The notes under the pieces are model-generated. The model made no database searches. It saw only the letters and a program-made list of their open reading frames with translations, and was not told where the DNA came from. Both the position numbers and the translations under genes were made by a program. DNA of 64,000 nucleotides from JANPPS01 sp965246925 (lineage in GTDB: Bacteria; Pseudomonadota; Alphaproteobacteria; Acetobacterales; Acetobacteraceae): contig OZ251994.1 in assembly GCA_965246925.1 (NCBI GenBank), positions 4,037,115-4,101,114 of the forward strand, in the 5' to 3' direction. Below are positions 46,679-57,441 of this stretch, one piece after another (within the stretch, counting starts at the first letter, position 1; every line of letters begins with the position of its first letter).

Positions 46679-48031
46679 ATGCCAACCGCAACCAAACCGC
46701 GCCCGCTCATGACGGGGGGCGCCGTCGCCCCGCTGCTGTTCCGCCTGACGCTGCCGATGGTGGGAGGCGTGATGGCGACCATCGGATACTCGGTGGCCGA
46801 GACCTGGTTGTTAGCCCGCCTGGGGCCGGATACGCTGTCCGCGGCTTCATTCACGTTTCCGGTGAACATGGTCATCATCAGCCTGGCGATCGGCCTCGCG
46901 GCCGGCACGTCCGCCGTGGTGGCGCGGGCGCTGGGTGCGGCGGAGGACGCGGGCGCGCTGGTGGTAGATGCTATGTTGCTGACCGCCGGGCTCGGCCTAG
47001 TGGCGGCGTTGCTGGCCGAAATATTCGCCGGGCCGCTATTCCGGCTGATGGGCGCACCCGCGCCGCTGATACCGCTGATCTTGAGCTATATGCGGCTTTG
47101 GCTACCGGCGGCAGTGGTGTTCATGACGGCGATGGTGGGGCTGTCGGCCGGCCGGGCGGCGGGGGATGCACGGTTTCAGGGCCTGGCTATGATCCTGGCA
47201 GCGTTGCTGAACGCGGCGGTGGCGGCACCGTTGATCTTGGGGGTGGGCGGCTGGCGGGGCCTCGGCCTACCCGGCGCGCCCATTGCCAATGTCTGTGCAT
47301 GGGGGCCGTTGCTGATCGGGACGCTTTGGCGGTTACGCAGCCTTGGCCTGCTGCAGGCGGGGTGGCCCAGCGTCGCGCGGTTCCGGGTGTCGGCGGCCCG
47401 GGTGCTCCACGTTGGGCTTCCGGCGGCGGCCACGAATACGATCATCCCGGTCTCGGCCGCGATCGTCACTGCCATCTTGGCCACCTATGGCGCGCGCGCC
47501 GTGGCAGGCTTCGGCGTGGCTGGGCGGGTTGAGGGATTGGCTCTGGTCATGGCATACGCGCTGTCCGCCATCATGAACCCGTTCGCCGGGCAAAACGCGG
47601 GGGCGGGGCGCATGGACCGGGTGCGGGAGGGGCTTCGCGTCAGCTTTGTGTTCTGCATGGGGCTTGGCGCCGCTCTGGCGGCCGGTCTGTTCGGCGCGGG
47701 CCATTGGGTGGCGGGGCTGTTCACCCATGATCCAGAGGTCGCCAGCGCCGTGGTGGCCTACCTGCATATCGTGCCGCTGAGCTATGGCACGGCGGGAATC
47801 ATCGCCGTGGTCAACGCGGCGTTCAACGGGCTGAACCGGCCCGGGGCGGCGGTGGTGATCTCCGTGGCGCGGACGCTGGGCGTCAACGTGCCGGTAGCCT
47901 GGATCGGCGGGCGGCTGTTCGGTGCGGACGGCGTGTTCCTGGGCGTGTGCGTGGCCAATCTGGTGGTGGGCCTGGCGGCCGCCATTTGGGTATGGCGCGT
48001 CACCAGGCCCGTGCCGGTTAGGTCAGCGTAG
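46679..48031 (+). CDS. MATE-family efflux transporter
   Basis: A 450-residue membrane protein with twelve hydrophobic segments in two related halves (PLLFRLTLPMVGGVMATI near 20, ARVLHVGLPAAATNTIIPVS near 240). ETWLLARLGPDTLSAASFTF and NAGAGRMDRVREGL fit the MatE pattern. It would export cationic or aromatic compounds in exchange for H+ or Na+; the substrate is unknown. Its end overlaps the convergent aqpZ by 14 bases. Confidence 0.92.
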   Translation: MPTATKPRPLMTGGAVAPLLFRLTLPMVGGVMATIGYSVAETWLLARLGPDTLSAASFTFPVNMVIISLAIGLAAGTSAVVARALGAAEDAGALVVDAMLLTAGLGLVAALLAEIFAGPLFRLMGAPAPLIPLILSYMRLWLPAAVVFMTAMVGLSAGRAAGDARFQGLAMILAALLNAAVAAPLILGVGGWRGLGLPGAPIANVCAWGPLLIGTLWRLRSLGLLQAGWPSVARFRVSAARVLHVGLPAAATNTIIPVSAAIVTAILATYGARAVAGFGVAGRVEGLALVMAYALSAIMNPFAGQNAGAGRMDRVREGLRVSFVFCMGLGAALAAGLFGAGHWVAGLFTHDPEVASAVVAYLHIVPLSYGTAGIIAVVNAAFNGLNRPGAAVVISVARTLGVNVPVAWIGGRLFGADGVFLGVCVANLVVGLAAAIWVWRVTRPVPVRSA

Positions 48032-48770
48032 GGTCCTTCTGCGGCACGGCCGACAGCGCGCGCGGCAGGGTCTGGTCGTCTTCCTTATAGAGCGCCTTAC
48101 CGGCGACCCCGGCCATGGCCGCACCGATCATCGGCGCTGCCCAAAAGAGCCAGAGCTGACCGATATACGCGCCGCCCGCGAACAGCGCCGGGCCGGTGCT
48201 ACGCGCTGGGTTCACGGACGTGTTGGTGACGGGTATCGACACAAGGTGGATCAACGTGAGCGCAAGCCCGATCGCGATCGGCGCGAAACCAGACGGCGCG
48301 CGGGCGGAGGTGGACCCTAGAATGACCATCAGGAACAAGAAGGTCATGACCACTTCGATCATGAAGCAGCTGACCATGCTATACTTGCCCGGGCTGAGTG
48401 CGTCATAGCCGTTGGAGGCAAACCCGCCGACCTCAAACAGCGGCTTGCCGCTGGCAATCGTATAGAGCACGAATGAGGCGACTATGGCGGCGATGACCTG
48501 CGTCACGATATAAGGAAGCACGCCGCGTCCGTTGAACCGGCCCCCAACCCACAGGCCGACGGTCACCGCGGGGTTGAAATGGCCACCGGAAATGTGACCG
48601 ACCGAGTAGGCCATGCAGAGCACCGTAAGGCCGAACGCCAGTGACACGCCAGCGAAGGCGATACCGAGCCCGCCCGGAAAGACTGCGGCGAGCACGGCGC
48701 TGCCGCAGCCGGCGAAAGTCAGCGTGAATGTGCCCAAAAACTCGGCACCCAAGCGTTTACTCAGCAACAT
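48018..48770 (-). CDS. aqpZ: Aquaporin Z-like water channel
   Basis: A 250-residue MIP-family channel with six membrane helices and both NPA boxes: SGGHFNPAVTVGLW and TNTSVNPARSTGPALF. The residues near the second box (the SVNPARS arginine) match water-selective AqpZ rather than glycerol facilitators. ATG 48770 is chosen because GGGAGAA precedes it; an opening eight codons upstream is less likely. Confidence 0.93.
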   Translation of the reverse strand: MLLSKRLGAEFLGTFTLTFAGCGSAVLAAVFPGGLGIAFAGVSLAFGLTVLCMAYSVGHISGGHFNPAVTVGLWVGGRFNGRGVLPYIVTQVIAAIVASFVLYTIASGKPLFEVGGFASNGYDALSPGKYSMVSCFMIEVVMTFLFLMVILGSTSARAPSGFAPIAIGLALTLIHLVSIPVTNTSVNPARSTGPALFAGGAYIGQLWLFWAAPMIGAAMAGVAGKALYKEDDQTLPRALSAVPQKDPTLT

Positions 48771-48837
48771 ATTTGTTCTCCCGTTAACGATCACGGGCGC
48801 GTTATTACCTGCAAATCTGTTCGGAATGCGACCGAAA

Positions 48838-49539
48838 TTAAGCTTCCGACCGCAATAGAAGCGTGGCGAGGTAGAAGGGCCGCCGGTGTTCAGACAGAAC
48901 GGTTAATCCTGGAGACCAAGCAAAGGCGCGGTGAATGCGGCGCGAAAGCCGGCTATCCCGGTCGGCACCGCTGAAGAAGTGGTTAGCGAGTAAGCAGATC
49001 CCGCCGGGCTGCAACAAGCGCTGAACCCGTAGCGCAAGCCGCTTCAGCAGCGCGTCATCCAGCGGCTTGAGATAATACAATGTGTCGGCCAAGACGACGA
49101 GGTCAAATCGGCCATCCAGGCTGGCGGGTAGATCCGTAACATCGGCCTGATCGAAGCTGAGGCCCGGCGTGCCGGCCGCGCCGTGCCGGGCGAAATCCAC
49201 GGCACCTTGGGCGACGTCGAGGCCCAGCACGCTCTCGGCGCGCCCCGCCAGCATGCGCGACATCTGCCCTACGCCGCACCCGAGGTCGAGCGCGGCGTGA
49301 AATCGACGGTCCGGCAAGAGCGCTATCAGTGTCTGATACTTACGATGCTGATACTTGTAGGACGGGTCGGCGGACGCCCAGGGGTCCCCGACAGCATAGG
49401 CAGCTTCGAACGCGGCGCGGTTCCCGACGGTGCCGCGGTCCTGCGCGATGGCGGCGTCGGTGCGGGCGCTGCGGCGGAACAGGCCGATATCGCGGAACGA
49501 CATGAACCGGAGGCTTTCGATGGTGTCGAGCAGGGCCAT
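48838..49539 (-). CDS. NodS-like class I SAM-dependent methyltransferase
   Basis: A 233-residue methyltransferase. AYAVGDPWASADPSYKYQHR leads into HAALDLGCGVGQMSRMLAG (motif I), VLGLDVAQGAVDFAR and DLVVLADTLYYLKP. DPW-x-(8)-KYQ followed by the glycine loop is the pattern of the NodS group, which N-methylates glucosamine in Nod factors; here a different acceptor is likely. ATG 49539 has GTGAGG upstream. It is divergent to uvrB. Confidence 0.82.
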   Translation of the reverse strand: MALLDTIESLRFMSFRDIGLFRRSARTDAAIAQDRGTVGNRAAFEAAYAVGDPWASADPSYKYQHRKYQTLIALLPDRRFHAALDLGCGVGQMSRMLAGRAESVLGLDVAQGAVDFARHGAAGTPGLSFDQADVTDLPASLDGRFDLVVLADTLYYLKPLDDALLKRLALRVQRLLQPGGICLLANHFFSGADRDSRLSRRIHRAFAWSPGLTVLSEHRRPFYLATLLLRSEA

Positions 49540-49642
49540 GCGCGGCCTCACGGGTCTGTTATTCGTGAGTACATATCAGGGCGGTCCGGCCCGGGAAAGG
49601 TCCAACCTGGACGGCGGCGCTGGCTGTGACCAAGTAGGTGGG

Positions 49643-51838
<2,196 letters not shown>

Positions 51839-51925
51839 ACTGTTTCACACGGCGGTCTAATCGGCATTGGGCTGCACATAAACGCAGATTATGCCATGGT
51901 CGGTGGGCGCCCCAGGGAGAGCCCG

Positions 51926-54286
51926 ATGAGTGATCTTGCCGAGTATGTTCAGACTGACCGGTCGATCAAGCTGCTGACGCCGCTGGGGCCGGATTTGTTG
52001 TTGCCGGAGCGGATTGAGTTGACGGAGATGGTCAACGATTTGTTTGACATCAAGGTCACGGTGCGGAGCAAGCGTCCGGATTTGAAGCCGGACGAGCTGG
52101 TGGGCAAGCTCGCCGACGTGTCGCTTGATTTGGACGGCGCGGGCACGATGCGGGCGTGGAACGGGCTGATGGTGGAGATGCATGAGGAGCCGCATGTGAT
52201 GCGCGGCTTCCGGCAGTATCACCTGGTGATGCGCCCGCAGATGTGGCTGATGTCGCAGCGGAGCGATTGCCGGATCTGGCAGGATCAGAGTGCGCTCGAT
52301 GTCTTGCGCACGTTGGTGAGCGAGCACGGGCTGCCGCCGGCGCAGGTGGCGGTGCTGGGGACGGTGCCGCCACAGCATTACTCGGTGCAATGGAACGAGA
52401 CGGACCTGGATTACTTGACGCGCCGGCTGGAGGAGGACGGGTTGTTCTTCTGGCATGTGCATGAGGCTGGCAAGCATACTTTGCGGGTGGCCGATCATCA
52501 GTTCAGCTACACCCCGGGCGCCACGCCGGACGTGCGGCTGGAACTGGGCTCGTCCGACAAGGACTGCATCAGCGCCTGGACCAAGAAATACACCTACACG
52601 CCGGGGGTGCGGGCGGGGGGTGACTGGAATTTCGAGACGCCGGGCACGGTGCCGCGGGGTCAGACGCCGTCCTTGGTGAAGCTACCCGGCAACCCGAAAT
52701 ACGAGCTGTATGAGTATCCGTCGCGGATCGGCACTGCGGCGGAGGCGGGGCGGGCGACGAAGTTGCGGATGCAGGCGACCGAGTATGACCATGAACGGAT
52801 CGAGGCCGGGGGCGACAGCAAGACGCTGGCGCCGGGTCAGCTGTTCAAGCCGTATGACGTGAGCAAGCACGGCCCGAAGTATGAGGAGCACGTGGTGCTG
52901 AGCATGACTCACATCATGGAGGACCATAGCTTCGAGCCGGAGGACAACGCCCGCGATTACACCAACAGCTTTACGGCGCTACCATCCCGCCTGCCCGCGA
53001 CCCCCCACCGCGACACGCACCGCCCGCGGCTGGACGGCACGCAGATCGGCATCGTGGCGGGCCCGGAGGGCGAGGAGATCCACACGGACGAGTATGGGCG
53101 GGTCAAGCTGTGGTTCCCCTGGGACCGCCGGGCGAAGAAGGACGGGACGGACACGTGCTGGGTCCGCGTGATCCAGTCCTGGGGCGGCGGCGGCTGGGGC
53201 GCGCAGGTGATCCCCAGGATCGGCATGGAGGCGATGGTGACCTATTTGGACGGCGACCCGGACCGCCCGGTGGTGGCGGGCCTGGTGCCGAACCCGCAGC
53301 AACGCGTGCCCTACAGCTTGCCGGCGCAGAAGACGCGGATGGTGATGCGGAGCAACACGTATAAGGGCACCGGCTTCAACGAATTCACGATGGAAGACCA
53401 GCCCGGCGCCGAACGCATGCACATGCACGCGCAACACGACCACACGATTAAGGTGGGCAACAACCAGACGGAACGGGTGGACGCGCACCAGGTACAATCC
53501 GTGGGCGGCAGCCGCAGCGTGGAGGTTGCGGGCAACCAGAAGCATGAGGTCGGCGGGTCGATGAACGTGACCGTGGGGGGTGTGGGCCCGATGGCGTCCG
53601 GCATTGCAGCGCAAGCCGCCGCGCTAGCCCCGCAAACCGCCGCCCTGCTGAGCGGCGCAGGCGGCGGCGACTTCGCGGGCGGGATCGCGCAGATGGCGCT
53701 GGGCTTTCTCGGCGGGGACGCGCTGGGCTTGCGGCAGGGCGTGGTGGCCGGGTCGAGCCCGAAGGCGGATGCGGGGTTGGCCTTGACCGGCGCGGGCGGC
53801 GGCGTGGGGGCGGCGGTGGCCGGGCTGTTCGGCCTGTCCGGCGTGCTGAACACGGTGGTGGGATCGTTAAAGTCGGACACAGTGGGGGTGGCGAGTGCTG
53901 AGCAGGTGGGTGTCTCGAAAGTCGTCAACGTTGGTCAGAGCTACTCAATCAAGGCTGGCCAGACGTATCAGCTTTCTGTCGGACAGGCGATTGACATCAG
54001 TGCGGCCAAGACTGTTATCATCGACGCAGGCGAAGCGTTGGAGATCACCGCCGGGCAACGCATTGTCCTGAAAGCGGGTGATGCGCGGCTCGAGCTGGAT
54101 TCTGCTGGGCTGGCCGTGCTGGAAGGCAAGATATCCGCGATCGTAAAGGGGGGTGCCGCGCAGCTGACGGTCGGACCCGGCCCGGTGCTCTACATTCCGG
54201 CCCTCGTTCCGGGCACGGCGATGGCGCCCTCGGCCCCTTGCCTGAAACGGATGGCGGATTTGGGTGCCCCGTTGGTGCGGGGGTGA
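51926..54286 (+). CDS. vgrG: Type VI secretion spike protein VgrG (TssI)
   Basis: A 786-residue spike protein. Residues 1-370 form the gp27-like base (WNETDLDYLTRRLEEDGLFF, ADHQFSYTPG); the gp5 OB fold follows at about 370-456 (DEYGRVKLWFPWDRR, WGGGGWGAQVIPRIGMEAMV, PVVAGLVPNPQQ), then the beta-helix repeats (HTIKVGNNQTERVDAH, GSMNVTVGG). A glycine/alanine-rich, rather hydrophobic stretch of about 100 residues (552-652) interrupts the repeats before they resume (SYSIKAGQTYQLSVGQAID). GTGA couples it to the adaptor gene. No other T6SS structural genes are in the window. Confidence 0.95.
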   Translation: MSDLAEYVQTDRSIKLLTPLGPDLLLPERIELTEMVNDLFDIKVTVRSKRPDLKPDELVGKLADVSLDLDGAGTMRAWNGLMVEMHEEPHVMRGFRQYHLVMRPQMWLMSQRSDCRIWQDQSALDVLRTLVSEHGLPPAQVAVLGTVPPQHYSVQWNETDLDYLTRRLEEDGLFFWHVHEAGKHTLRVADHQFSYTPGATPDVRLELGSSDKDCISAWTKKYTYTPGVRAGGDWNFETPGTVPRGQTPSLVKLPGNPKYELYEYPSRIGTAAEAGRATKLRMQATEYDHERIEAGGDSKTLAPGQLFKPYDVSKHGPKYEEHVVLSMTHIMEDHSFEPEDNARDYTNSFTALPSRLPATPHRDTHRPRLDGTQIGIVAGPEGEEIHTDEYGRVKLWFPWDRRAKKDGTDTCWVRVIQSWGGGGWGAQVIPRIGMEAMVTYLDGDPDRPVVAGLVPNPQQRVPYSLPAQKTRMVMRSNTYKGTGFNEFTMEDQPGAERMHMHAQHDHTIKVGNNQTERVDAHQVQSVGGSRSVEVAGNQKHEVGGSMNVTVGGVGPMASGIAAQAAALAPQTAALLSGAGGGDFAGGIAQMALGFLGGDALGLRQGVVAGSSPKADAGLALTGAGGGVGAAVAGLFGLSGVLNTVVGSLKSDTVGVASAEQVGVSKVVNVGQSYSIKAGQTYQLSVGQAIDISAAKTVIIDAGEALEITAGQRIVLKAGDARLELDSAGLAVLEGKISAIVKGGAAQLTVGPGPVLYIPALVPGTAMAPSAPCLKRMADLGAPLVRG

Positions 54287-55263
54287 GCCCGGCGATAGGC
54301 GACCAGGTCGCGCCCCTCCCCGGGGACGAGCCGAAGCCGGCGGTCTCGGACATGGCCCGGCTGGCCGATGGAGTGCCGCGTCTGCCCCAGCCCGCGTTTG
54401 CGGTCGTGGATGGGGCGCAGTGGGACGACTTTCCGAGCGCCTTGGCGACAGCCGGGCTGCGGGGGCGGTCCCTGTTGTTGGGTGCCGGGGAGGATGTGGA
54501 GGCAGCGGGTCCGTGGCTGGTAGCGCTCGATCAGCGGCCGGATGCGTCCAATGCGGTACTGGAAATGTTGGACGCGAAACCTGCCGCAGTCTTCTGGGGC
54601 TGTCCCGCCGGAGAGGCCGCGCTGTGGCGGCATTTGCGCACCCTGGCCCAGGTCGATATGGCATCGCCGCCCAACCCAGACGCCCGCGATGCGCGCTCTG
54701 GCACGGAGGTGGTGACGTTCCGCTATTGGGACCCTCGGGCGATTAGCAGCATGCTTCGGGTGTTGGATGCCGGGCAGTTCGCGAGGGTGCTGGGTCCTGC
54801 GGCGGAGCTGCTGTTTGTCGATCCTCTCAGCATGGGCGGTGTAGGCGTGGCCCGCGTCGTCAACCTGCCCGACTGGCCGCCGGCCCCGCGCGGGCGGCTG
54901 GCGTTGTCCGGAGAGCAGGTGGTGAAGCTCGATGCCGTCATGCGGGACCGGTCACACCATCGGATTGGATACTTCTTGTGTGAGGTTGCGCCTGAGGAAA
55001 CCACTGGCTTGACCCGCGCCCAGGTGCTTCGGTTCGTGCAGGAGTGTGAGGATGAGGGGCGGCTGGCCGGGCTGGTGAGCGAGCGGGCGCATGGTCGATG
55101 GGCCTATATGGCGTTGACCACCGGCGGCGCATTTGGGCGTGACGGCACGGTGCTGGGCTACATCATGCAGGGGGGCGGGGTGCCGGACACGAATTTGGAC
55201 CGGCTGTTCGAAGAGATGACCAAGCTGGCTGAGGCGGATGCGTTCTATGAAGGGGGTCTGTAA
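54283..55263 (+). CDS. DUF4123 T6SS effector adaptor/chaperone (Tap/TEC-like)
   Basis: A 326-residue protein. The DUF4123 domain spans about 35-180: AVVDGAQWDDFPSAL, AAVFWGCPAGEAALWRHLR, GTEVVTFRYWDPRAISSML, QFARVLGPAAELLFVD. A C-terminal region of about 130 residues follows (LTRAQVLRFVQECEDEGRL). DUF4123 proteins load one cognate effector onto VgrG. GTG 54283 overlaps the vgrG stop as GTGA, and the stop overlaps the toxin start as TAATG, so all three are translationally coupled. Confidence 0.92.
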   Translation: MSPAIGDQVAPLPGDEPKPAVSDMARLADGVPRLPQPAFAVVDGAQWDDFPSALATAGLRGRSLLLGAGEDVEAAGPWLVALDQRPDASNAVLEMLDAKPAAVFWGCPAGEAALWRHLRTLAQVDMASPPNPDARDARSGTEVVTFRYWDPRAISSMLRVLDAGQFARVLGPAAELLFVDPLSMGGVGVARVVNLPDWPPAPRGRLALSGEQVVKLDAVMRDRSHHRIGYFLCEVAPEETTGLTRAQVLRFVQECEDEGRLAGLVSERAHGRWAYMALTTGGAFGRDGTVLGYIMQGGGVPDTNLDRLFEEMTKLAEADAFYEGGL

Positions 55264-56003
55264 TGCCGCCTCTCATCTTGATACCGGCCGGGATCGAGGC
55301 GATTGAACTCGGCGAAGCTGCCTATGCGGCTTGGAGAATCTATCGCCTGGCGAGGGCGGCGCAAGCAGCGGCGCGGGCGGCGGAAGATTTGAAGCTGGTT
55401 GTGCAGGTGGCGAACATCGCGCTGCAATCGAGAGCGGCGGTGACGGGTTGTGCGACCTGCCCCAAGGAGGCCATTCCGTGTTTCAGTACGCCTGAGAAGG
55501 GCACGAATGAGGAGATGGATCGGCAGCTGAAAGAGCAGCAAGACGAAATCAACAAAATCTCACCCGACGAGATGCTCGAGAATCTGCGGAAAAACCGTGG
55601 ACCGGATGGCAAGATCATCCGCCCACCCGCCGACCAAAGCTCTCGACGAATTGCTCGAGATGACGCGCTACAGAAACGGGCCGCCGAGCTCAAGGATGAA
55701 TATTTAAGACAAAATTATACATTGAAGGAAGCTGAAGCGAAAGCGAGAGAGACGGCAAGTCGCGAGTTGGCTGGCAAGGATATGGCTCACGCGCCTGATC
55801 TCAGAGCAGGCGGTGATGGGACATTAAGTCCAGACCCTGCTGGCTCTTCCGAGAATCGGTCAATCGGGAGCCAATGGAATCAAAAAGGAGATGGGGATGC
55901 TCGGGCGAGGGGAGACATACTTGAACAAGAGGCAGCTAACGCAAAGGCTAGAGGAGATAAGAAAATGAATGTTGAATTAACAAGATGTAAGCAGGTTTCA
56001 TGA
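55263..56003 (+). CDS. T6SS DNase effector, Tde1-like (Ntox15, HxxD)
   Basis: A 246-residue toxin. The N-terminal 60 residues are alanine-rich and amphipathic (IEAIELGEAAYAAWRIYRLA), probably the adaptor-binding and delivery region. The C-terminal domain matches Ntox15 of Tde1: KDMAHAPDLRAGGDG with the HxxD catalytic pair H176/D179, then NRSIGSQWN and MNVELTRC. Tde1 of Agrobacterium is a DNase delivered by T6SS. Base composition falls from GC-rich in the first 250 bases to markedly AT-richer in the toxin domain, suggesting a swapped tail. The end overlaps the immunity gene by ATGA. Confidence 0.85.
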   Translation: MPPLILIPAGIEAIELGEAAYAAWRIYRLARAAQAAARAAEDLKLVVQVANIALQSRAAVTGCATCPKEAIPCFSTPEKGTNEEMDRQLKEQQDEINKISPDEMLENLRKNRGPDGKIIRPPADQSSRRIARDDALQKRAAELKDEYLRQNYTLKEAEAKARETASRELAGKDMAHAPDLRAGGDGTLSPDPAGSSENRSIGSQWNQKGDGDARARGDILEQEAANAKARGDKKMNVELTRCKQVS

Positions 56004-56683
56004 TGAATGATGATTTTTCTTATTTGATGGAAAAGTTTGGTGGTCTCGATGACGTCGAATTTTTACCCCGAAATCGATTGCAGTCGCTCCAAGGCATTCT
56101 TCCATCTGCCTTGGTCGAATTTTGGGGTGAGGTCGGTCTTGGTTCCTGGGGGGATGGAGTGTTCCGCTTCTGTGATCCAGAGATGTTCCAAGGGCTTTTG
56201 AACATGATTTTGGGCAGCGACCCGGTCCTGTCCGCAGCAGACTGTGCGGTTTTTGGGTTCAGTGCCTTTGCGGAGCTACGGGCCTGGCACAGAGTTTTCG
56301 GCATGGTGGAGATCGACCTCCCATTTACAACCATTCAATCTCACTCCGAAGCCCGATCAGATGTCAAAGAGACGCGAAGAGCAATCGGAGAGGATCGTGT
56401 TATCGCAGTTAATCTAAGCGATGTCGTAAGTGATTGTGATATGCGAGACCGTTCAGGGGCACTTATGTTCAATCGTGCCACGAAAAGACTCGGAAAGCTC
56501 AAGCGTGATGAGTGCTTTGGATTTGTACCGGCACTGGCACTCGGAGGAAGTAACGAACTTGACCAACTCAGGCGTGTCAGAGCACTCGAGCATTTTCAGA
56601 TTTTGGCTGGTCTTTCGAACTTTAGCCTAATCAAATATGATATTGATGGACGGGAGGTGTTTGTCAGAACCATCGGGCGATGA
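56000..56683 (+). CDS. GAD-like/DUF1851 immunity protein (Tdi1-like), cognate
   Basis: A 227-residue cytosolic protein. The N-terminal GAD-like half includes LVEFWGEVGLGSWGDGVFRF and CAVFGFSAFAELRAWHRVFG; the DUF1851 half has KRDECFGFVPALALGG and ALEHFQILAGLSNFSLIKYD. This two-part build is that of Tdi1, which neutralises Tde1. Direct ATGA overlap with the toxin gene marks it as the cognate antidote. Codon use is AT-richer than the surrounding chromosome. Confidence 0.88.
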   Translation: MMNDDFSYLMEKFGGLDDVEFLPRNRLQSLQGILPSALVEFWGEVGLGSWGDGVFRFCDPEMFQGLLNMILGSDPVLSAADCAVFGFSAFAELRAWHRVFGMVEIDLPFTTIQSHSEARSDVKETRRAIGEDRVIAVNLSDVVSDCDMRDRSGALMFNRATKRLGKLKRDECFGFVPALALGGSNELDQLRRVRALEHFQILAGLSNFSLIKYDIDGREVFVRTIGR

Positions 56684-56711
56684 ATAGTTCTGAGCGTTGT
56701 AAGGCAGCATT

Positions 56712-57395
56712 ATGATGACAGATGATTTTCATTTTATCCTTTCAGAAAATGGATTTCCAGAAGATCCAGAATTTCTACAAAGAGACGAACTGTCAAAAGT
56801 CAGTAAGATACTACCAAAAAGTTTGGTAGATTTTTGGGAAGAGGTTGGGGTCGGTTCCTGGCACCAGAAACTGTTTAATTTTTGTAAACCGAGTGATTTT
56901 CAAGATCTGCTTTTCTCAATTCTCGAGGACGACTCAGAAATCAGTCCGAAAGACTGCGCAATGTATGGATATACTGCTTTTGGTGAGTTGAGTATTTGGC
57001 ATAGAACGATGGGGACCATCCACGTCAATCTACCTCTAGGTTGGGTGTATGGGGATTTCATGAGCACCGAAAGGCAGCTTCAAACCAATGTTGAGTTAGG
57101 TCCCGACCGCGTAATTGCAATAGGTCTGCCTACAGGAGGACAAGCAACCACTTTCAGAGATGAAAAAAATCGACCTTTGTTTGAGCAAGCTGTTAAGAAG
57201 TACGGGAAACTTACAAAAGGTCAATGCTTTGGCTTTGTGCCAGCTTTGGCACTGGGCGGTAAAATCCGTTTGGAAAATGTGCGCAGGCTGAGCGCCCCAG
57301 AGCATTTCAGCATCCTGGCTGGCCTCGGACATTTCACACTCATAAAATTCGACGATAACGCTCGCCGAGTGAACATCCGCAAAATCGGCGAATAG
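56712..57395 (+). CDS. Second GAD-like/DUF1851 immunity paralogue (orphan)
   Basis: A 227-residue paralogue of the preceding gene with the same length and landmarks: LVDFWEEVGVGSWHQKLFNF, CAMYGYTAFGELSIWHRTMG, KGQCFGFVPALALGG, APEHFSILAGLGHFTLIKFD. The middle third has diverged most. It is strongly AT-rich. No toxin lies directly upstream, so it is probably an orphan immunity gene kept for protection against relatives with another Tde variant. Confidence 0.87.
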   Translation: MMTDDFHFILSENGFPEDPEFLQRDELSKVSKILPKSLVDFWEEVGVGSWHQKLFNFCKPSDFQDLLFSILEDDSEISPKDCAMYGYTAFGELSIWHRTMGTIHVNLPLGWVYGDFMSTERQLQTNVELGPDRVIAIGLPTGGQATTFRDEKNRPLFEQAVKKYGKLTKGQCFGFVPALALGGKIRLENVRRLSAPEHFSILAGLGHFTLIKFDDNARRVNIRKIGE

Positions 57396-57441
57396 CGCCA
57401 CCAATCACGGTATTTTAAGGGAGGTTATCATACCTGGCCTG

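Noticed and set aside
49540..49642. LexA (SOS) box upstream of uvrB.
   Set aside because: I looked for the alphaproteobacterial direct repeat GTTC-N7-GTTC and found no convincing copy in the short upstream region.
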